Shown: piece after piece, positions 50,424-58,871 of the stretch
How positions within the stretch are numbered: the first letter of the stretch is position 1
How the letters are laid out: each line of letters starts with the position of its first letter
Assembly (NCBI GenBank): GCA_016219875.1
Contig: JACRJZ010000143.1
Span: 1-64,000 of the forward strand
Reading direction: 5' to 3'
DNA from: Verrucomicrobiota bacterium
GTDB lineage: Bacteria; Verrucomicrobiota; Verrucomicrobiia; Limisphaerales; JACRJZ01
DNA length: 64,000 bases
Position numbers and translations under genes: made by a program
The notes under the pieces: generated by a model
Seen by the model: only the letters and a program-made list of their open reading frames with translations
What the model was told of the DNA's origin: nothing
The model's database searches: none

Positions 50424-50636
50424 TCACGCAAAAGCCAGTCTCCCGCGTGGCTCCGGCACGGGCCAGGACTCGTGGCGGGCGGTTTCCAAGTAGGCGTCAA
50501 TCATCTCCTCGGCGTTGCGGAGTGCTTCTTGGCGGGAGGTTCCGTCGGTAATGAGGTTGGGTAGTTCCGGCACTTCCGCCAGGAAGCAGCCGTCTTCCGC
50601 GCTCCAATACACCACGATTTCGTAACGGTTGTTCAT
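50424..50636 (-). CDS. hicB: HicB-family antitoxin
   Basis: 70 residues: NNRYEIVVYWSAEDGCFLAE, VPELPNLITDGTSRQEALRN. A clear HicB core (Y-x-x-x-D-x-G-x-F-x-A-x-V-P-E-L-P). Its ATG overlaps the end of the upstream hicA by four bases. The order here is hicA-hicB, the reverse of the other modules in this array. Confidence 0.9.
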   Translation of the reverse strand: MNNRYEIVVYWSAEDGCFLAEVPELPNLITDGTSRQEALRNAEEMIDAYLETARHESWPVPEPRGRLAFA

Positions 50637-50878
50637 AGCAGACCAAGTTCAGTCAAAACGCGGCGCACTTGTCGCACCTGATAAGGCTTCACCTGTCCGC
50701 CGCGTGGCTGCAGGTTGATCACCCTGGCGTCACCGGGCCGACGAAAGAAATGATGGCTCCCGTGGATGCGCATTTCAAATCCGAGTTTTTGGAGGAGCCC
50801 GCAGAGGTCTCCAAATTTCCATCCGGCATCGCGGTTAGATTCCCGCAAACGCTCCAGAAGTTTTTCCGGGCTGATCAT
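50633..50878 (-). CDS. hicA: HicA-family toxin
   Basis: 81 residues: SPEKLLERLRESNRDAGWKF, then GDLCGLLQKLGFEMRIHGSH, HFFRRPGDARVINLQPRGGQ and VKPYQVRQVRRVL. The catalytic His is in GSHHFF. It overlaps hicB downstream (ATGA) and its own ATG overlaps the stop of a broken hicA remnant upstream, so a complete module has been joined behind a damaged one. Confidence 0.88.
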   Translation of the reverse strand: MISPEKLLERLRESNRDAGWKFGDLCGLLQKLGFEMRIHGSHHFFRRPGDARVINLQPRGGQVKPYQVRQVRRVLTELGLL

Positions 50879-50994
50879 GGCGCCACCAGTCTCGACTCGT
50901 TCTCCGCCAACTTCACGTTGGGAGTTTGCACCTCGCTGTGGGAAGGCTCAAGCGCTGTTTCTGCGGCTATTCTGATGGGACCAAAGTGCGGCAT
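50875..50994 (-). pseudogene. hicA: Truncated hicA remnant
   Basis: A 39-residue frame starting MPHFGPI, the usual first residues of one HicA subgroup, and then losing similarity. Its ATG overlaps the stop of the HicB gene upstream in a TGATG arrangement, as expected for a hicBA operon. No catalytic His region remains, so the toxin is lost. Its stop overlaps the ATG of the next, intact hicA. Confidence 0.6.
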
Positions 50995-51245
50995 CAGGCA
51001 GCGACTTTCACTTCGCGGACGGTCAAGTCCAGCCCTTCCACGGTTGGAATCGCCAAATGGCGGGAGATGCGGAACAACAGCCAATCTTCCAGCGTGCTGG
51101 CCAGTTCCTTGCGGCACACCTCCAGCGTGTCGCCTTGCGCGAACACGCCTTGAAAGCCGGGAATTTCACCAGAGAAGCCCTCCCCGTCGCCCAGCAGTTC
51201 GTAGTGAGCTTTCGCCATCGCCGCAGACAGATATTCAGTCAGCAT
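50994..51245 (-). CDS. hicB: HicB-family antitoxin, toxin partner broken
   Basis: 83 residues: LTEYLSAAMAKAHYELLGDG, EGFSGEIPGFQGVFAQGDTL, EVCRKELASTLEDWLLFRIS. It fits the HicB core with the pattern GEGFSGEIPGFQGVFAQGDT. The downstream hicA has been truncated, so this antitoxin seems an orphan. It is the gene nearest to larA repeat copy 3 on this side. Confidence 0.85.
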   Translation of the reverse strand: MLTEYLSAAMAKAHYELLGDGEGFSGEIPGFQGVFAQGDTLEVCRKELASTLEDWLLFRISRHLAIPTVEGLDLTVREVKVAA

Positions 51246-51316
51246 ACGGGCATAGATTACAGCACAGCCGCGCGCTGGGGAATGGAGTTGTTGGGTTGTT
51301 GTTCGGGGACGGACCA

Positions 51317-51476
51317 CCCCGGAAAGTGTCCGCAAGAAGATCAACCTCGGCTGCCGCGGCCCGCGCGGCATCAATCCCCAAGACTTCGCCAATCGCGCGG
51401 CGAAGGCGTGCTCCTCGTCCCCAAGGCGGGCGAGATGCTCTTCCACCTGAAGCAGCAGCCGAAGTGGGCAGGCGGA
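51317..51476 (+). repeat. larA 3'-end repeat, copy 3 (longer, frameshifted)
   Basis: It reads PESVRKKINLGCRGPRGI then NPQDFAN in the larA frame, then shifts frame before the core GGCGTGCTCCTCGTCCCCAA and CTTCCACCTGAAGCAGCAGC. It begins further 5' than copy 2 and shares GTCCCC and CTCTTCCAC with copy 4. Confidence 0.85.
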
Positions 51477-51491
51477 GAGGAGTTGCGGCGT

Positions 51492-51752
51492 TCAGAAGCG
51501 ATACACCTCGCGCCGATGGCCAAGGGTCACGAGCAACAACTCGTTCCGCGGCAGATCGAACTTGTAGATGATTCGGTAGTCCCCGACCCGTAAGTGGAAC
51601 TCCGATCGGCCTTGCAGGCGTTGATGGGGGAAACTCTCCAGCCGCCGTCCCAACTCTCGAATCTTCCTCTCAATCCGATCCTGCACGGCTGGCGGCAACG
51701 CGAAGAAGATCGTGTCAAATTCGCGGGCGTACACCTCCGTGGCTTGGCTCAC
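51492..51752 (-). CDS. RelE/ParE-family toxin
   Basis: 86 residues: YAREFDTIFFALPPAVQDRI, ERKIRELGRRLESFPHQRLQ, EFHLRVGDYRIIYKFDLPRN. This is the standard RelE/ParE fold, with RVGDYRIIYKFD as the signature strand pair and HRREVYRF at the end. Whether it cuts mRNA on ribosomes or targets gyrase cannot be told. The antitoxin gene lies 6 bp upstream. It ends 15 bp from larA repeat copy 3. Confidence 0.9.
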   Translation of the reverse strand: MSQATEVYAREFDTIFFALPPAVQDRIERKIRELGRRLESFPHQRLQGRSEFHLRVGDYRIIYKFDLPRNELLLVTLGHRREVYRF

Positions 51753-51758
51753 GACGTG

Positions 51759-51944
51759 TCAGGATTGGCGGACGCGGGCGCGGCCATCGCGGAGGTCCGC
51801 GTTGCCGCGTTCGACGCTGGCGACGAATTCCGGATTAAGGTCCGCCTCGTCTTCCAGGTAGTCGGCCAGCCAGTCTTGAAGTTCCCGCGCCTGCTTCCGC
51901 GGCAGGCTCCGCACTTCCGCTTCGATCGTTTCCAGCTTGCTCAT
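51759..51944 (-). CDS. Antitoxin of the RelE/ParE pair
   Basis: 61 residues: SKLETIEAEVRSLPRKQARE, LQDWLADYLEDEADLNPEFV. A small, helical, acidic protein of the type usually found before RelE/ParE toxins. It has no obvious ribbon-helix-helix motif. The order antitoxin-toxin with a 6-bp gap is standard. Confidence 0.82.
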   Translation of the reverse strand: MSKLETIEAEVRSLPRKQARELQDWLADYLEDEADLNPEFVASVERGNADLRDGRARVRQS

Positions 51945-51994
51945 GGCCGGAATTTAGGCGCTACGCTGCACCGGTCAAGGCGCCATTCCACGCC

Positions 51995-52110
51995 GCGCGC
52001 AGCATCAATCTGCAGGACACGCCCACCGCGGAGCCGAAGGCGTGCTCCTCGTCCCCAAGGCGGGCGAGATGCTCTTCCACTTGAAAAAGCAGCCGAAATG
52101 GGAGGGTGGA
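51995..52110 (+). repeat. larA 3'-end repeat, copy 4
   Basis: It starts CGCGCAGCATCAATCTGCAG and contains the core GGCGTGCTCCTCGTCCCCAA and GCTCTTCCACTTGAAAAAGC. The frame is broken before the core, as in copy 3. It closes the array; the next 250 bp have no supported gene. Confidence 0.85.
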
Positions 52111-52369
52111 TCGCAGTCAGAGGCCCTCTTCCTCCGCAACGAAGCCGCCTTCGCCTCAGGGCGCACAGCCATTGGCCCAATTGGTTCTGGTCGGTAAACT
52201 TGTCCACGTGGGCCAGTTGCAGACCAGCGGCTCGTCGTTGAGGCGCTCGGCGTCAGCCAGGCTGGCCCCGCCCGGACAGACAAAGCGAAGGCTGAAGTCT
52301 GGGGCGCGGGCCGGGTCCTGCCGCCGGCGAGTTTTTCATTGACGCCGCCGCGGGGCGGGCCGGAGATTC

Positions 52370-54694
52370 GTGCCCGTGGCTCTCGACCGTGAAGGTGCTG
52401 CCAGCGTTTCGACTCCGGATCCGCCCTCCGCGGAGCCGAGCTTGAACGTATTGATTGTCGCGCCGCCGACGCCGACTACGGAACAGATGGTGCGCGAACT
52501 GGCGGCGGCGGGCCTGCGTTGCGCGCCCCGTTTCGCCGCGACCCGCACTGAACTGGAGCGCGCTTTGGCGGGGACACCTCCCGACCTCGTGCTGGCGGAG
52601 CATCCGCGTCCAGACCTTTCCGGGCCCGAGGTGATCGAGTCACTCAAGTCGCGTCATCTGGACATCCCGGTCATCCTCATCGGCACGGACTCCACGGAGG
52701 AAGCATCGTGCGAACACCTGCGCTGGGGCGCGGAAGACTTCGTCTCTCGGCGGGCGCTGGCACGGCTCCCGGCGGCGGTGCTGGGCGCGCTCAAGCGCAA
52801 GGAAGCCGAACGCAAACGCCAGGCCGCTGAAGATGCCTTGCGCCGCAGTGAGGAACAGTACCGGTTGATCGCGGAACATGCCCGCGACCCCATCTGCCTG
52901 TTGAACCTGCACGGCCGGTTCCTTTATGCCAGTCCGGCATTTCAATCCGTGCTGGGCTACCCGCCCGCGGAGTTGATCGGCCGGAGCTGCCTCGAAATCG
53001 CCCACCCGGAAGACCAGCCGGTCCTTTATGCGCTGGTCGAGGAGGCGCGGTTCCTGCACGAGTCGCGCACCGCGGACATCCGCTATCGGCACCAGGATGG
53101 GCGGACCCTGGTGTTCGAGTCCGCCGTGGCGTTCGTGTTCGACGAGCACGGCAACCCCCAGCGTGCGGTCATGGTGTCGCGCGACATCAGCGAGCGCAAA
53201 CGGGCCGAAACCGAGATCGAACGCCTGGCCGCCTTCCCGCGCAACAACCCCAATCCCGTGCTGGCCTTCGCCGGCGACGGCGGGTTGATTTACTTCAACG
53301 ACGCCGCCCAAGCGATGGCCGCCGCGCTGCGCAAGGAGCATCCCAAGGACATTCTGCCGCTCAACGTCGCGGCCGTGGTGAAGATGTCCCTGGCCACCGG
53401 CCAAAGTGATTTGCGCCTGGAAAACAGCATCGCGGGCCGCACGCTGGCGTGGTCCTTCTACCCGATCCAAAGCAGCGACGTGGTGCATTGTTACGCCGAG
53501 GACGCGACCGAGCGGCTGGAGTTGGAAAGCCGGCTCCGGCAGTCGCAGAAGATGGAATCCGTGGGCCAGTTGGCCGCGGGGGTGGCGCACGACTTCAACA
53601 ACATCTTGACCATCATCCAGGGCCACAGCAGCCTCTTGCTGGCCAGCCGGGAACTCAGCCCCGCCGCGCTGGAGGCGATGCGCCAGGTTTCTGTGGCCGC
53701 CGAGCGCGCCGCCAACTTGACCCGCCAGTTGCTCATGTTCAGCCGCAAGCAACTGGCCCAGCGCCACCTCATCGACCTCAATGAAGTCATCAAGGAAGCC
53801 AGCAAGATGCTGCGCGTGCTGGTGGGCGACGCCATCCAGGTCCACCTCGATTGCGCGGTGAGCCTTCCGGCGGTCTATGCCGATCCGGGCATGATGCAGC
53901 AGGTACTGATCAATCTGGCGGCCAACGCCCGCGATGCCATGCCCAAGGGCGGCCATCTTACGATCCATTCCAGCAACGTGGAACTGAGCGACGACGAGGC
54001 GACGCACTTGCCCGAAGCCCGGGCCGGCCGCTTTGTCCGCTTGAAAGTCGCCGACTCCGGCTGCGGCATGGACGCGGCGACGTTGGAGCGGATCTTCGAG
54101 CCCTTCTTCACCACCAAGGAGCCGGGCCAGGGCACCGGCCTTGGACTGGCCACGGTCTATGCCATCGTCAAACAGCATCAGGGCTGGGTCGAAGTGAAGA
54201 GCGACGTTGGCCAAGGCACCACGTTCACCCTTTATTTCCCCGTCGCATCGAAGTCGCTCGAATTCGACACCGAACAAGCGCGCCTCCACGTCCGCGGCGG
54301 CACCGAAACCATCCTGGTCGTGGAAGACGAACCGGCCTTGCGCGAGTTGGTGATCGAGATTTTGCAGCAGTACGGCTACAAGACGATCGAAGCCGCCTCC
54401 GGGGTGCAGGCCCTCGCCATCTGGGCCGAGCGCAAAGCGGAGATCAATCTCGTGCTCACGGACGTGATGATGCCGGAAGGGGTTTCAGGACGCGACTTGG
54501 CGGAGAAGATCCACGCGGAAAATCCGTCCATGAAGGTGATCTACTCCAGCGGCTACCCGCTCGACGTGCTGGGGCGCGAATTCTTTTTGCGCGAAGGGCT
54601 GAGCTTCCTCCAGAAGCCGTACCAGCCGCAGACGCTGGCGAAGACGGTGCGCGAGTGCCTGGACGCGCCGGCGGTCGGCACCGCGAAGGCGTGA
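52370..54694 (+). CDS. Hybrid sensor histidine kinase with two receivers and two PAS
   Basis: 774 residues with a GTG start. Order: an N-terminal receiver-like domain (25-140) in which the phospho-Asp is replaced by E77 (DLVLAEHPRP), PAS (155-275; SEEQYRLIAEHARDPICLLN), a second PAS-like domain (285-380), HisKA with H407 (LAAGVAHDFNNILTIIQGHS), HATPase (GCGMDAATLERIFEPFFTTK) and a C-terminal receiver with Asp in LVLTDVMMPEG. There are no membrane segments, so it is a soluble sensor. The DFNN form is common in hybrid kinases without a dedicated partner. No ligand is evident. Confidence 0.92.
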   Translation: MPVALDREGAASVSTPDPPSAEPSLNVLIVAPPTPTTEQMVRELAAAGLRCAPRFAATRTELERALAGTPPDLVLAEHPRPDLSGPEVIESLKSRHLDIPVILIGTDSTEEASCEHLRWGAEDFVSRRALARLPAAVLGALKRKEAERKRQAAEDALRRSEEQYRLIAEHARDPICLLNLHGRFLYASPAFQSVLGYPPAELIGRSCLEIAHPEDQPVLYALVEEARFLHESRTADIRYRHQDGRTLVFESAVAFVFDEHGNPQRAVMVSRDISERKRAETEIERLAAFPRNNPNPVLAFAGDGGLIYFNDAAQAMAAALRKEHPKDILPLNVAAVVKMSLATGQSDLRLENSIAGRTLAWSFYPIQSSDVVHCYAEDATERLELESRLRQSQKMESVGQLAAGVAHDFNNILTIIQGHSSLLLASRELSPAALEAMRQVSVAAERAANLTRQLLMFSRKQLAQRHLIDLNEVIKEASKMLRVLVGDAIQVHLDCAVSLPAVYADPGMMQQVLINLAANARDAMPKGGHLTIHSSNVELSDDEATHLPEARAGRFVRLKVADSGCGMDAATLERIFEPFFTTKEPGQGTGLGLATVYAIVKQHQGWVEVKSDVGQGTTFTLYFPVASKSLEFDTEQARLHVRGGTETILVVEDEPALRELVIEILQQYGYKTIEAASGVQALAIWAERKAEINLVLTDVMMPEGVSGRDLAEKIHAENPSMKVIYSSGYPLDVLGREFFLREGLSFLQKPYQPQTLAKTVRECLDAPAVGTAKA

Positions 54695-55207
54695 GGCCGC
54701 CGAAGTAGCGCCGGCTTCCAGGCTGCGAGAATGTGCCGCCGCTTCAATAAGCCATCGCTTCATTCCAAAGAGAGCGGTTGGACTGGGCCACAGATGACAA
54801 TGATGGCACCGATCAACCTGAATCCCGAGGTTGGATATGGAGCGCACGCGGCCCGCCGAAATCTTCACACCACTGAGCTTCTTTCAGAACGGTAGCAACC
54901 GACGTGAGGAGGCTCTGTTTCCATTGGAGTTTGAGCCTCCTCACGTCGGCTGCTACGAGGTTTTAAAATCGCCTCCACTGACTGCGGAGCGACGCGGATT
55001 TTTCCAAACGCGCGGCTTCCACGGGAGGACGAGGCGGAGCGGGTGTGGAGAGTGGCCGTCCTCGGCCACAGCAACCTGCAACAAAAGGCAGGGTGAAGAA
55101 GTTCTCGCGCCTTGGGTCGGTGAAGGTTTCTGCGGCCGAGGACGGCCGCACTCCGGGCGCTGGGCCTTTCAGGCTCCGACCTCTTTGAGTCCGTGCCATC
55201 GGTGCTA
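54695..55207. other. Intergenic stretch with family A repeat
   Basis: About 510 bp between convergent genes. The only structured element is the family A hairpin at 54892-54956. No gene is supported in the rest. Confidence 0.5.
54892..54956. repeat. Family A palindromic repeat, copy 5
   Basis: A 65-nt hairpin (GTAGCAACCGACGTGAGGAG arm), loop in the same orientation as copy 2 (GTTTCCATTGGAGTTTG), flanks CTTTCAGAACG and GAGGTTTTAAAATCGCC. Confidence 0.9.
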
Positions 55208-55993
55208 TCAGTGGCTCCCAACTGCCAGGTTTGGGTTCACCGCTTCAACGCCGTCGATTTCCGTTTCCTCCGCCGGCCCGCGGGACGTTGCTGCGCGGCT
55301 GACCAGCACCACCATTTCTCCTTTCAACGGCCTTTGCTGCGCGCGGGCGAGCAACTCCGCCGGCGTGCCGCGTAAAATCTCCTCAAACTTCTTCGTCAGC
55401 TCGCGCGCCAGCACCACGGTGGAGTCGGGAAGCAATTCCGCGAGTTCGCCCAGCAGCTTCTCGATCCGCCAGGGCGATTCGTAGAACACCAGCGTGCCAG
55501 CCACGGGCAGGAGCGATTCCAGCAGGCGCCGGCGCTGGCCGGATTTCACCGGGAGAAACCCGATGAAGTGGAACTCCGTGGCCGGCAGCCCGCTGGCGGT
55601 GAGCGCGGCGACCAGTGCGCACGGGCCTGGGACGCACTCGACGCGCCGGCCGGCCCGTCGCGCTGCGCGCACGACGCGCTCGCCGGGATCGCTGATGCCG
55701 GGGCTGCCGGCGTCGGTGACGAGGGCGATTTTCTCGCCGCGGCCCAGGCGCTCGAGGAGTTCTTCGCTGCGCCGGGCTTCGTTAAATCGGTAGCAACTCA
55801 AGATCGGACGGGAAATGCCGAAGTACTTAAGCAGTTGTCCGGTACGGCGGGTGTCTTCGGCAGCCACGACATCGCATTCCCGCAGGGTGCGCAGAGCGCG
55901 CAGGGTGATGTCCTCAAGGTTGCCGATGGGCGTCGCCACCAAATAGAGGGTGCCGGGCACGAGCGGCGGAAGTTGGGAATCCATTTCAGCCAT
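55208..55993 (-). CDS. rsmI: 16S rRNA (cytidine-1402-2'-O)-methyltransferase RsmI
   Basis: 261 residues from MAEMDSQLPPLVPG. RsmI is a SAM-dependent tetrapyrrole-methylase-fold enzyme that modifies C1402 in the ribosomal decoding centre. Visible motifs: TLYLVATPIGNLEDITLRAL, VVAAEDTRRTGQLLKYF, ALVTDAGSPGISDPGERVV and VPGPCALVAALTASGLP. An in-frame ATG at 56026 would add 11 residues. It is convergent with the hybrid kinase and divergent from the roadblock gene. Confidence 0.95.
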   Translation of the reverse strand: MAEMDSQLPPLVPGTLYLVATPIGNLEDITLRALRTLRECDVVAAEDTRRTGQLLKYFGISRPILSCYRFNEARRSEELLERLGRGEKIALVTDAGSPGISDPGERVVRAARRAGRRVECVPGPCALVAALTASGLPATEFHFIGFLPVKSGQRRRLLESLLPVAGTLVFYESPWRIEKLLGELAELLPDSTVVLARELTKKFEEILRGTPAELLARAQQRPLKGEMVVLVSRAATSRGPAEETEIDGVEAVNPNLAVGSH

Positions 55994-56088
55994 GCGCTGA
56001 AGAGGGTTCAACACCTGTGAAGACAATGCCAGTCAAAATCGAACGACGCAGCGGCGCGCCTCACAACGCGGGCCGCGCCCCTTGAACC

Positions 56089-57762
56089 ATGTTCGGCTTC
56101 TTCAAAAAGATTTTCTCCAAGTCAACCGATCCGGCAGAGGAATTGGCCTCACCGCCCTCGTGGAGCCACCCCGCTTCCGCCACTGCTGGCGCTCCGCCTC
56201 CGCCCCCACCGAGGAACTCGACCGTGTCCGGCGCGGAGCCGAACGGCCTCGCCCCCGTTCGTCACGGTTCGGTGAAAATCGCCCTGAGTGCGCTGCTGCC
56301 CGCGATGCCGGATGAGTTGCGCCGAAAACTCTCCTCCCGCGGTGGCGAGCGGGTGGTGATTCCCTTGACCCAGATCATGCCGCAACTGGCGCAAGGCGCC
56401 ATCCGCTTTCCCGTCGCCGAATTGCGCCGCATGGCGCCCGACGCGTTTGGCGGGGTCTTCAGCGACGACACTTCGGTCACTCTTCCCCTCGATGAAGTGC
56501 TCAAACAACTCAAGCCGGACGATTACCCGCGGCGCGCGGGCCAAAGGAAGATGGCGGTGCCCGACGAGGTGACTGGCATCTTTGGCCGCGACGGACAGAA
56601 GATCTCGTTTTCACTCGCTCCGCTGAAGGAAGAACCCAAACCCGCCGAGCCGTCCTCGCCCCCCGTCGCGGTTCCGCCGCTGCCTTCCGTCGAGGCCACC
56701 ACCATCACGGGCCGGTCGCTGCCCATGCCAGCGTGGCCCACGATGCCGTCGCCGCGGCCCGCCGCTCCGACGCCCGCTGTTCCCGTCGAGACCCCACAAC
56801 CCGTTCTCGCCGCGCTTCCGCCGCCGGCTCCCTCCGGGAACCGGGAGGCGCTGCAAGTGCCGCTGGCACCGCTCGTGGGCCAGTGGCCTGAGGAAGTGCA
56901 GCGGGACGTGGCTGCGCTCAACGTCGCGGAGGCGGTCCTGGCGCTGCCGCTGGACGACACAGAACGCGGTCTGAAGTCCGGCCACGTGGCCTTCACCTGG
57001 AGGCAACTTCATGGATTCATCCGGCCACCGGTGCCCATTCAACCGTCCGCCGCCGCCGCGGAAATACTGCTGGAACTGCCGCTCAAAATCCTCGCTCCTC
57101 TCTTCATGGCGCGCCATCGGCCCTCCATCGTCCAACGGAAGACCGCGGTGGACGAAGCCATCCCGGACCTGTTCAGCAAGACCGGAAAGGTGCAGACGAC
57201 GACGGCCGCGCGGCATTTGGCCGCGGACGCGGCGCCGCCCACGCCCGCCCCGATGCCGAGGGGGCGGATCGTGCCCATCGCGGGCCACGTTCAGCTGGCG
57301 ACGGCCACCGCGTCCTTGCGCTTGGCCGCGCCTCCACCGGCGACGGCAACGTCCCCGACGCCCGCCGCGGAGGTCCGGTTGGATTTGGACGCCGTGCTCG
57401 GACCCGCCGTGCATCGCTTCCCCGCGCGCGACATCGTGTTGAACACCGCCAAATTGCCCGGCGTGACCGGCGCGATTCTGGCCATGAGCGACGGCTTGGT
57501 CGTGACCAGCGCGGTGCCGCCGCAGGTCAAGGCGGAACTGGTTGCGGCGTTCCTGCCGCAGATTTTCGGGCGCATGGGGCAGTACACCAAAGAACTCAAC
57601 ATGGGCCATCTTCGGTCCATCTCCCTGGCCGTGGAGGGCGGCTGCTGGCAAATCTCCAAGCAGAGCAACATCTATCTCGCCGTGCTGACCCGGCCGGAGA
57701 AGCTGCTCCCCGTGCCGACGCTGGCCACCATTGCCGAGGAATTGAACAAGCAACAGCAGTAA
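56089..57762 (+). CDS. Roadblock/LC7 protein with duplicated novel domain
   Basis: 557 residues. The N-terminal ~20 residues are amphipathic (FGFFKKIFSK). Two tandem copies of an unrecognised domain follow, near 62-150 (VKIALSALLPAMPDELRRKL ... IPLTQIMPQLAQGAIRFPVA) and 258-355 (LQVPLAPLVGQWPEEVQRDV ... LPLDDTERGLKSGHVAFTWR), with a Pro-rich linker. Residues ~445-550 form a roadblock/LC7 domain (LPGVTGAILAMSDGLVVTS; LVAAFLPQIFGRMGQYTKEL). Roadblock proteins bind MglA-type GTPases; mglA follows 5 bp later. It could be a scaffold or GTPase-activating partner in cell polarity. Confidence 0.85.
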   Translation: MFGFFKKIFSKSTDPAEELASPPSWSHPASATAGAPPPPPPRNSTVSGAEPNGLAPVRHGSVKIALSALLPAMPDELRRKLSSRGGERVVIPLTQIMPQLAQGAIRFPVAELRRMAPDAFGGVFSDDTSVTLPLDEVLKQLKPDDYPRRAGQRKMAVPDEVTGIFGRDGQKISFSLAPLKEEPKPAEPSSPPVAVPPLPSVEATTITGRSLPMPAWPTMPSPRPAAPTPAVPVETPQPVLAALPPPAPSGNREALQVPLAPLVGQWPEEVQRDVAALNVAEAVLALPLDDTERGLKSGHVAFTWRQLHGFIRPPVPIQPSAAAAEILLELPLKILAPLFMARHRPSIVQRKTAVDEAIPDLFSKTGKVQTTTAARHLAADAAPPTPAPMPRGRIVPIAGHVQLATATASLRLAAPPPATATSPTPAAEVRLDLDAVLGPAVHRFPARDIVLNTAKLPGVTGAILAMSDGLVVTSAVPPQVKAELVAAFLPQIFGRMGQYTKELNMGHLRSISLAVEGGCWQISKQSNIYLAVLTRPEKLLPVPTLATIAEELNKQQQ

Positions 57763-57766
57763 TCGT

Positions 57767-58381
57767 ATGGCGATCATCAACCAGGCAACCAAGGAACTGC
57801 AGGTCAAAGTCGTGTACTACGGCCCTGCGCTCTGCGGCAAAACCACCAACCTCGTTCAGGTCCACGAGCACGTGCAGGCCGCCGAGGGCCAGAAAGGCAA
57901 GCTCGTCTCGCTGGCCACCAGTTCGGACCGCACGCTCTTCTTCGACTTCCTGCCCATCGAGGCCATGGCCATCAAAGGCTTCCGGACCAAGTTCCAGCTC
58001 TACACCGTGCCCGGCCAGGTCATCTACAACACCACCCGCCAGCTTGTCTTGCGCGGCGTCGATGGCATTGTCTTCGTGGCTGACTCGCAATACGACAAAA
58101 TGCCCGAGAACGTGAAGAGCTTTCAAAACCTGGAGGACAACCTCCGCACGCTGGAACTGAATCTGGCCGAGATCCCCTACGTGCTCCAATACAACAAACG
58201 CGACCTGCCCAGTGCCGCTCCGGTGGAGTACATGGAATACCTCCTCAACAACCGCGAAGTCCAGGTGCCCAGCTTCTGCGCCGCGTCCCACAAGTGCGAG
58301 GGCGTTTTCGAGACGCTGAACATGATCACGCGGATGCTCCTGCACAAGTTCATCAACGAGAGCCAGCGCAAAGCGGCTTGA
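57767..58381 (+). CDS. mglA: MglA-family polarity GTPase
   Basis: 204 residues starting MAIINQATKELQVKVVYYG. Small Ras-like GTPase of the MglA group: P-loop GPALCGKTTN (19-28), YTVPGQV as the switch II region, and NKRD for guanine. In Myxococcus, MglA sets front-rear polarity and drives gliding or pilus switching with the GAP MglB. It is encoded between two roadblock proteins with gaps of 5 and 1 bp, a compact operon. Confidence 0.93.
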   Translation: MAIINQATKELQVKVVYYGPALCGKTTNLVQVHEHVQAAEGQKGKLVSLATSSDRTLFFDFLPIEAMAIKGFRTKFQLYTVPGQVIYNTTRQLVLRGVDGIVFVADSQYDKMPENVKSFQNLEDNLRTLELNLAEIPYVLQYNKRDLPSAAPVEYMEYLLNNREVQVPSFCAASHKCEGVFETLNMITRMLLHKFINESQRKAA

Positions 58382-58382
58382 T

Positions 58383-58871
58383 ATGGCCCTGCCCCAACTC
58401 ATCGAGGAAGACTTGCGCCTGTTCGACAGCGCGCTGGCCGCCCTCATCTCGAAGAGCGAGGCCAGCATGGCCATCCTCATCGACCAGGCGGGCTTCCTCA
58501 TCACGCAGGCCGGGCAGGCCAGCCAGTGCGACACCACGACCCTGGCGGCGCTCGCGGCCGGCTCCTTCGCGGCCACGCAAGGCATGGCGTCGCTGACGCG
58601 GGAGACGAACTTCAACAGCGTCTATCAGCAGGGGGACAAATCCAGCCTGCTCATCCTGAGCGTGGACGAGAACTGCCTGCTCGTGGTCGTCTTCGACGCC
58701 GCCATCAGCGTGGGCGCCGTCAAATACTACGCTCTGACCACGGTGACGGCGGTAGCCGAGCAACTCAAGAAAGCCCACGAGCGCAACCCGGATGTCGGGA
58801 TCGACCTGGCCGCGCTCAACCTTGAAGACACCTCCACCTTCTTCCAGCGGAAGAAAGTGGATGTGAACTGA
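58383..58871 (+). CDS. Roadblock/LC7 (MglB-like) protein
   Basis: 162 residues, one base after the mglA stop. The roadblock/LC7 fold: RLFDSALAALISKSEASMAI, LIDQAGFLITQAGQASQCDT, SSLLILSVDENCLLVVVFDA. MglB-type proteins act as GTPase-activating dimers for MglA. The C-terminal ~40 residues are helical and variable. A role as the MglA GAP is inferred from position and fold. Confidence 0.9.
   Translation: MALPQLIEEDLRLFDSALAALISKSEASMAILIDQAGFLITQAGQASQCDTTTLAALAAGSFAATQGMASLTRETNFNSVYQQGDKSSLLILSVDENCLLVVVFDAAISVGAVKYYALTTVTAVAEQLKKAHERNPDVGIDLAALNLEDTSTFFQRKKVDVN

Noticed and set aside
48425..52110. The larA 3'-end copies as separate small genes
   Set aside because: They lack starts of their own and two are frameshifted; they are duplicated gene ends rather than genes.
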